Shown piece after piece: positions 57,206-64,000 of a stretch of DNA of 64,000 nucleotides. The notes beneath the pieces are model-generated. The model did not search any database, had not been told where the DNA came from, and worked only from the letters and a program-made list of their open reading frames with translations. The position numbers were made by a program, and so were the translations under genes. Source of the DNA: Lophius americanus (Eukaryota > Chordata > Actinopteri > Lophiiformes > Lophiidae); assembly GCA_037951165.1 (NCBI GenBank), contig JBBDHG010000031.1, positions 124,001-188,000 of the forward strand, written 5' to 3'. Within the stretch, counting starts at the first letter, position 1; every line of letters begins with the position of its first letter.

Positions 57206-60200
57206 AACTCTGGTGGGAATCCAAGAATGAAATCTATGTGAAAATCTCTACTTTCCTTGATTGCTTCTTTATTTTTGCTGTGTGTGCTGTTGTTTTGTTC
57301 TTGAGCTGTACTATCTGAGGAAGGATCTTGGATCCTCTGGATTGGGCAAACCGCCAGCCCGTGTGACCCGTTTCTTCCACACGGTAGAACTTGAGCATGT
57401 CTGAAAGATGGGGAACTAAGCCTGGGCAGTGCAAAGATAGGGGAGTCTAGTAGTCCTGATGGTCTTATCGGTGGTCCAAACGGGTATATTGAGTACTATA
57501 GGGACCATCTAGTAGCTGGTTTCTCTGAAGGAGCCATCAGGATGGCAGGAGCTCAGAGTCTCAGTTTGATCTCGTGACAAGAATGACTGAGGTTTTCGAA
57601 GGAAAAACAATCTCAAACCATTGTCCAACAAGAAATAGGTAAGAAGCCCCACTCGTTGGCGCGGGAAAAGGGCCATGGCTCAAGATCACTATCAGCTCAG
57701 ACTGGATGTATTTCTTATAGTGACATCATCAGACAAGACACTTTCTCCAGATTTGCTTCTTAATCATACAACCTGTTTGGGTTGACCAGATTAAATGAAC
57801 TATTAATGAACACCTGACAGCATATGACTAAAATACCCAAAGTTCTAGGTGACCAGACCGGCCAAAGAACAGGATAATGCTGAATTAACGTGATATAACG
57901 TAATAAAGACATTTACCCCTTGACTAAGACAAAGACTATGCCAAAAAAATGGCGGAGGACATAAATACTACTTTTCCGCATCATGGTAGTTCCTGTCTGT
58001 TTCTCAACAAACTTTTTTCAGAGGACTGATAATGAGTAGAGGGAACATATGGCAAAAATAATTTTAGCCCAGTGCTGTGCTCAATGTGATTATCTCTGCT
58101 TTACCCTCGCGGGTCGCCGCTTTAGGGGTCACCGCCGTCTCCCTCCCTCACACACACAGGTTAGGCTTTACCGTTTCAATGACTCAATCTCATCTGTAGC
58201 TCTCCATCGATTGTGATCAGTGACCCAGAAAAGGCCCATGCGGTGAGTGCCTGCCCCGCCTCTCTCAATTAGACCACGGCTGAATAGTCGGACCCGTTTC
58301 TTAACCAGAAGGGGGTGCTACTGGGATGGGGAGCGCCACTTCAAATCAAGGTGGGGGTTTGTTTTGTTGGGGTTTGTTCGTGATTAAAAAAGGCTTTTCT
58401 GACACTTCCTAAAAAGACTCGGCGTCAAGTGATGGTGCCTCCTTAAGATTCTCAGACTTGTGAGCTCTTGTTCATTTGGCTCGCTGCAAGGAATGAATGC
58501 TTTGCTACATCCCTCAAACGTCAGCGTGCACACACCCTTGCTATTAAATTTAACACTCACTCATGCACATTCCAAATGTGCTCACATATAGTCTACATTT
58601 ACACAACAGCTTTGGCGATTTGCACACATACGTGCAGCTCAGCGGCCAACACGCTGCAGCAGACTGGCTGGCCTGCTTGCAGACCCTGCAGTTTGTTTAG
58701 CAACACTCCTTTTGACGACGCCCGAAGGGTGCAATTAAGCCCAATTAGAGGCTGTCAGTTTTATTAAGAGGCACTGACTGGCCAGGCTCGGGGGCAGTGT
58801 GAGGTAGAGGAGGGAGGAGAGGGAGGAGGAGAGTCGGCAGCAGCAAGCTACTCTTGAGTAAGTAGGCAAGTATCACTGAGAGGTAATGCCAACATAAACG
58901 GACAGCTGCAGGTCTGCAGAAACAAGTCAGGTTCTACAGGTTACCTCAGGCTCTCTCCAAATAGGGCGCCACACAGAGTTGATCAGAGAACCTGACGGGA
59001 TCAATGGGTGACGACTCGTTTATAAATAGTCACTGGTGAATGCAGACATGTGGGGATGCAGATGTCACAAAGCCTGTTCAGAAGCCTGCTGGTGGCTATG
59101 CCCCGACACACTAGCATGAATACATCCATACAGCTGGCTCGGAACAAAACCGGCAGCCTCTCTTTCATCAGGAAATCAAAAATGAATGCTCATTCCCTCA
59201 CAATTCCTTTTCCGTCGACCCCCTCGACAGAGATGTTTACAGATCGCTATCATTCCCCCCCCTCTTTCTCACATTGGAGCTTGGACACGTTTCAAAAGAC
59301 GGGGCCTTTTCATCTCCCCTCTCGCTGTGAGGAAATTTGCTCCTTAATGGCTTTCAAAACAGGAAGCGCCGACAATTAAAAAAAAGGAGAAGTGAGAAAA
59401 AACGCTCCCCGGTCCCCCCCCCCCCCCACCTCCAGTGTGTCGGCGCATCCTTTGCGGAGCTGCTGTGCCAAGGTGCCAACTGTGCCAGTCACACTGACCT
59501 CCATCTGCAGGCAACTTGATAGCATCGCTCCAACCGCCGCACACTCCCACTGAATGGGTTCGCTCAGTCACACTGAAGTCTGAATGCCATTCAAGGCTCG
59601 GGCTGGAATTGTGTTTCGAGTTTGTGCGCTATTGTATTCTTTGTTCACAGCTGCTGTGTAAAAAAAAAATCCTTTATGACTGCGCTGAATACTAGAAGGC
59701 TTGAAATGGTGGAATGCACGCAGGAATACATTACTGCCAACGTGCAAATCATTCTCCTATCAGGCAAATTACAGCCGATTTTTCACAATTCTTTATCAAT
59801 GACCCTCGGAAGGTTGAACTTCTTCGGACAAGCTTCAAATATCCCTCCTCAGGATGGTCTCTTGCCAAGTACTAGGCTTGCTATTTTAATAGTATATGTA
59901 GGTGTCTGTTTACTCATGTTGTATTCATAATTCCGCCTCCTGCAGGGCATCCGTGTCCACTGAGTGCCCTTGAACATGCCATGAGTAGTCTTTCAGCGCC
60001 TCAACTAAAAAGAGACCTGAAAGACAGCTTCACACGCTTCCGCACAGTTGGATAAAACAAACCTTAACCGCACAACTCAACCTCACCAAAGAAGTTGCTT
60101 TTTTCAAAAGATGTTCAGATGTTTTTTCTCTCTCTCTCTCCTCTTCTTTGCTTTTTCTCTCCCTGGGTAAAACAAATGCATCATTTTTCAGTGCGAGATA

Positions 60201-61589
60201 AAAAAAAAAAAATCTCCCTCCTCTCCCTCCCATTGTGCCATTTCCGTGAGTGCAAGAGTTCCCTCCTATTGATTTTCTCCCATCGCGCGCCGCTTCCTCG
60301 CCAGTGTCATCTCCTTGTGCCTTTCTCCTTTAACTCTTGTGACGATGGAAGGAACGGGAGGAATGAAAGATGCGGTGCACTCAAAAGTTTTGGGTATTGA
60401 TTTCTTTTTGATGCATATGGGTGAAAAAAATAGAACCGTTCAGGGCTGCAGAGACTCCTTTTTGATCCGTGTTGTACTATTGTTGCTAGTAAATATTGCA
60501 CACATTTGTCCGAGCATTGCTTCTTTTTTTGGTTCCTCATAAACAGGTCAGGGGATTTATTAAATGTAACGATCAGCGGACACTCTGGCTAAGGCTTGAG
60601 TTTTCTTAACCCAAGTAACAGTGTCACTAAACCCTCAAAAGAATCATTGACACTTTATGGAGTTAAAATGCTTGTATGCATCTTTAACAATGACATCAAT
60701 ACAGGCACAGAATGACCTTAAAGAGGGTCAGAAGTTTGCACGACAAGCAGGTTGCACATAGGATCCACCAACACTACTCTCTGTTGGACCGAGAAGAGAA
60801 GCAGGCATGATTTAAAATGTGAAGTCTCCGTCCATACCCTTGTTTAGGGATATTGTTGCCATGGAGAGGTGTTGTTTCTGTGGAGTGGCATCAGATTCAT
60901 TTTATAAGAAAGTACACATGCCTGGTGTCGGTAAATAGCGAGCACCAAAAGCAGAAGCAACCATGTGGATGGAGTTTCTCGTTCCTCATGTCTGCCATGT
61001 CTGGTTTCTTGTCTGAGTCATATCTATCCACCCCCAACCCTAATCATCTCCGGTGGTACTGCTCAATTTGTTCCATTAAATCACGAGAACCTTTAGAAAA
61101 TGAAGAGTCTGTCTCTAACAACCAGAAAGAATAACCTTTTTTCAGCATATGCCATTTTTCCAAAATTCTACTTTAGCCCTAATTGCCACACGTTATGTTT
61201 TTTTCTGCAATGCAATGCAAGTAAAGAATATATTTACTTACTAAAAAGGGCATAACTACTCCAAAAGCTTGCTTTAAACAGCTTTATTTGCACAAAAATG
61301 TAGTTTAGAGAATCATGATCTGCAGATGTCCATTGAAGTTCACTTATTTCCAAGAAAAACATAAATTATTGCAAACAGACTTTGGGATGTTCCGTTGTTT
61401 ACCATTTAAACTTGCTTATTTTTTTAACCGTTCAGTAAGAAATACATGAAGCAAAAAATGAAATGACGCTTCAGTTGGCCTCAAAGTCACTTTCAATGAC
61501 GCCTAAAATTTCCTGAAGCTTCACACTGCCAGCGTCCTGAAGCAGAATTTCCTGGTAAAACCTGATTAACTAGCTCAATCGGCTGGACG

Positions 61590-62100
61590 ACAAGTTTACC
61601 CTGAAGGAGACTGCCAACAAGATTAGGTCCGTGAAAAGATGGCTAGGACTACTCAGGCGAATTGCTAGGTTTGTGGAGCAAAAAATCCTGAAATTGTGCA
61701 GCACAATTAATGCTGAAAAGAAGAAGAGCGATACATGTTGGGACTATTATAGACAGGATAGTGAAATCAAAGCCCTGTGCAGATATCCAGAGATGAAGGA
61801 GAGAGCTAGCAGGAGTATTTTCCAGACTGTGTCGGCCCTCTGTGATGAGTGCCTGTGTCCACTGGGGGCTACAATTATCCCATCAAACTCATTCCAGCCG
61901 GGAATCCACACTGCCTCTCCAATCTCCATCTCTGGCTCAAACCAAGCTCCTCCAAAGAGACAGGCAACTTGTAAGACGAGGGGAGGTAGCGTTTGATGTG
62001 CCAGGTTCTGCAGAGGCCTCCCTTTTTGCTCATATCAAGGATGAGGATAGAGAACAATTAAAATGGCGGCTGACACGGCAGTGTGCGCCGCTCGTGTGAC
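61590..62100 (+). pseudogene. Unrecognised coding-like relic
   Basis: Two overlapping frames read like protein rather than noise. From 61631: KRWLGLLRRIARFVEQKILK, then CWDYYRQDSEIKALCRYPEM, KERASRSIFQTVSALCDE, up to a stop at 61994-61996. A +1 shifted continuation gives VAFDVPGSAEASLFAHIKDE and DREQLKWRLTRQCAPL before a stop at 62097. A single frameshift near 61960 would join them. I do not recognise the family; it could be a decayed transposon, a retrocopy or a chance frame. Confidence 0.3.
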
Positions 62101-62610
62101 GTGTCCCCGTCTGGTGCACATGGAATCTAGCCTTTACAGGGTGGGTGGAGATCAGCTCCCCGCTGACATTCCGGATGAGAGATGCTCTTCATGCCGACGC
62201 TATAAATCTGTCACTTGTCCTCTTGAATGACTGTAGTGCAGCACTTTATGACACTTTCCCTGTTTACTTAACTCTGAAAATGAATCATCTATCATCAATG
62301 CGTATAAGCAACCTTCAATTTTCTGTATTTCTTAATTGGCTTTGCCGGAGGTCATCCCTCATGTCTGTTCCTGTATCAGACATGTCCAAATGTGAACAAG
62401 TTCATTTTCCCAGGCTCAAATCTCTGGAGGGATTCTGTAAATGGTGAAAAATACATTGCACACTTAATTCAAACTTTGATTTGAGAAGAGGGAAGGAGGC
62501 GGGACACTGTGCCGGATGGCAATTGGCCAGGATATTGGAACTATTGGAACCGAGAACAATGAAATTCAGGTGGCACAACCAGGAAATTTCATACGTCTTG
62601 GTGAAACGCA

Positions 62611-63170
62611 AGTGCATTTGTAAACTAGTCGCTTAGCTCTAGTGCCTCTGTGACGTAATGACATGGCTCTAGTGCCTCTGTCACGTAATGACATGGCTCT
62701 AGTGCCTCTGTGACGTAATGACATGGCTCAAGTGCCTCTGTGACCTAATGACATGGCTATAGTGCCTATGTGACGTAATGACATGAATATAGTGCCTCTG
62801 TGACGTAATGACATGGCTATAGTGCCACTGTGACGTAATGACATGAATATAGTGCCTCTGTGACGTAATGACATGGCTCTAGTGCCTCTGTGAAGTAATG
62901 ACATGGCTCTAGTGCCTCCGTGACGTAATGACATGGCTCTAGTGCCTCTGTGAAGTAATGACATGGCTCTAGTGCCTCTGTGAGGTAATTACATGAATAT
63001 AGTGCCTCTGTGACGTAATGACATGGCTCTAGTGCCTCTGTGACCTAATAACATGGCTCTAGTGCCTGTTTGATGTAATGACATGGCTCTAGTGCCTCTG
63101 TGACGTAATGACATGGCTCTAGTGCCTCTGTGACGTAATGACATGGCTCTAGTGCCTGAGTGGTATGGCT
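62611..63170. repeat. 30-bp satellite array with TGACGTAA motif
   Basis: Seventeen complete units of AGTGCCTCTGTGACGTAATG plus ACATGGCTCT occupy 62641-63150 with no insertion or deletion. A decayed unit precedes them (62611-62640) and a partial one follows. Ten of 17 units carry TGACGTAA; the others mostly vary in the central two bases. Third decamers alternate GGCTAT and GAATAT in units 4-7, pointing to 60-bp duplication steps. Because 30 is a multiple of three, decapeptide-repeat open frames arise on the minus strand; they are by-products. Confidence 0.96.
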
Positions 63171-64000
63171 GAGAGGTCACAGCACCAACTACAACGGCCC
63201 AAGTTACAAGTTAAAACAGTTGTGTATTTATGATAACAAGCACCTCGAGCAAGCAAATTGCCACAGACATGTTAAACATGGAACTGATCTCACTTTCACG
63301 ATACTGCAAATACCCACAAACTATTCCTTTACGCCCCATTTGGATTCTATTGAACGCATTTTAAAGTCAACAATTTTCATCTCTCAGGCAGAGAAATTAA
63401 GTTGTGTCTTTATTGTATTAACAAGAGTATTACACACAAACCTTAGGCATGTACTAAGTCCCACCTCTGTCACGGCACATTGAAACAGTTGTTTTTAATT
63501 TATTTGCACTGTTCCTCATGCCAGAACTGGTATTTGGAAGTGTGACATTACCAAACACACGGGTGCAGAAAGCATTTCTCTTTTATTATCATCAGGGGCT
63601 GAATCTATCGTTGTTTGGCTGCAGGCTTACTTCTTACTTTGCACCAGTGGACAGTGAAATAAAAGAACGATAATTCTTTATGGTAATCATGGGGATTTTC
63701 TCAACGAGAAAGCAGTGGCATCCCTCCTCTTGATTAAAGGAATCCCCTTTTACAAATATGTCATAAAAGAAACGTATTCTGCTATTATAAAACATGTGAA
63801 TCCCCTTGATAGAACATTTCATTCTCTAAAATGATCAAAATGTCTCTAATACTAATGCTTGTTCATTAAAAACAGTATAATAACACAGGAACTATCAAAA
63901 CTGCCGGACAGTTTTTACAAACATTGGATTCTCATATGTTAGACAAATCTTCCCTATAGCCTTTAGAGAAAAACACAAATGCAAACTGTTCAATTGAAAG
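63171..64000. other. Non-coding DNA, no feature recognised
   Basis: AT-rich sequence beyond the 30-bp array, without a supported gene or repeat. Confidence 0.4.

Larger units (their letters stand above)
36061..64000 (-). other. tcf7l2: Probable 5' intron(s) of tcf7l2, no exon identified
   Basis: The most upstream visible exon begins at 36060 in phase 0, so transcription must enter from the right. I looked for the expected upstream coding segments and found none. In other vertebrates this part of the gene contains very large introns. The stretch contains microsatellites, a SINE, LINE-like tails and low-repeat blocks near 41.1-41.3, 46.2-46.4, 46.9-47.1, 50.5-51.1, 58.65-58.8 and 59.7-59.9 kb. 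A start of the gene or another gene within the stretch cannot be excluded. Confidence 0.55.

Noticed and set aside
62641..63150. CRISPR-like array
   Set aside because: Units are contiguous with no unique spacers, and the context is a vertebrate genome.
62728..63180. Decapeptide-repeat protein (MSLRHRGTRA-like) on the minus strand
   Set aside because: The 30-bp satellite unit is a multiple of three; there are no flanking coding sequences or splice signals.

Overview
The window comes from a vertebrate, most likely a teleost fish. It holds the 3' two thirds of one protein-coding gene on the minus strand, embedded in repeat-rich non-coding DNA. The fish call rests on abundant long CA/GT microsatellites, Tc1-like transposon relics, a tRNA-derived SINE of the type common in fish, and a compact intron layout (about 21 kb for ten visible coding positions). 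The species cannot be named from sequence alone.

The gene is tcf7l2 (TCF4), the HMG-box transcription factor at the end of the canonical Wnt/beta-catenin pathway. Its visible coding exons run leftwards from 36060 to 16721, followed by a long 3'UTR that probably ends near 14935. One joined path (133+103+87+126+163+108+49+51+73+457 nt) is exactly 1350 nt, which is 449 codons plus stop, with GT-AG introns throughout. It encodes the Groucho/TLE-binding central region, the HMG box, the basic nuclear-localisation tail, the C-clamp and a C-terminal tail with two CtBP-type PLSL motifs. C-clamp plus CtBP motifs together identify TCF7L2 rather than LEF1, TCF7 or TCF7L1. The N-terminal exons (beta-catenin-binding domain) were not found and probably lie beyond the right edge.

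Several alternative-splicing devices can be read directly: a tandem donor that includes or omits LVPQ, a tandem acceptor 15 nt apart that adds an SxxSS motif (SLLSS here), two 73-nt C-clamp exons (CRARF and CRALF types) that must be mutually exclusive to keep frame, and a terminal exon usable in a second frame that yields a short tail. A nine-A coding tract sits at the start of the terminal exon.

Layout: 1-14.9 kb is downstream intergenic DNA with a large CA-based higher-order satellite, an ATT microsatellite, two inverted Tc1 relics, a MITE with near-perfect terminal inverted repeats and simple repeats; no gene was recognised there. 14.9-36.1 kb is the tcf7l2 3' half. 36.1-64 kb is probably upstream intron: SINE, RTE-like tails, many microsatellites, blocks that look like conserved non-coding elements, an unrecognised 500-bp coding-like relic, and a perfectly phased 30-bp satellite carrying TGACGTAA motifs. 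No previously undescribed gene system was found; the most distinctive items are the splice architecture of tcf7l2 and the 30-bp array.
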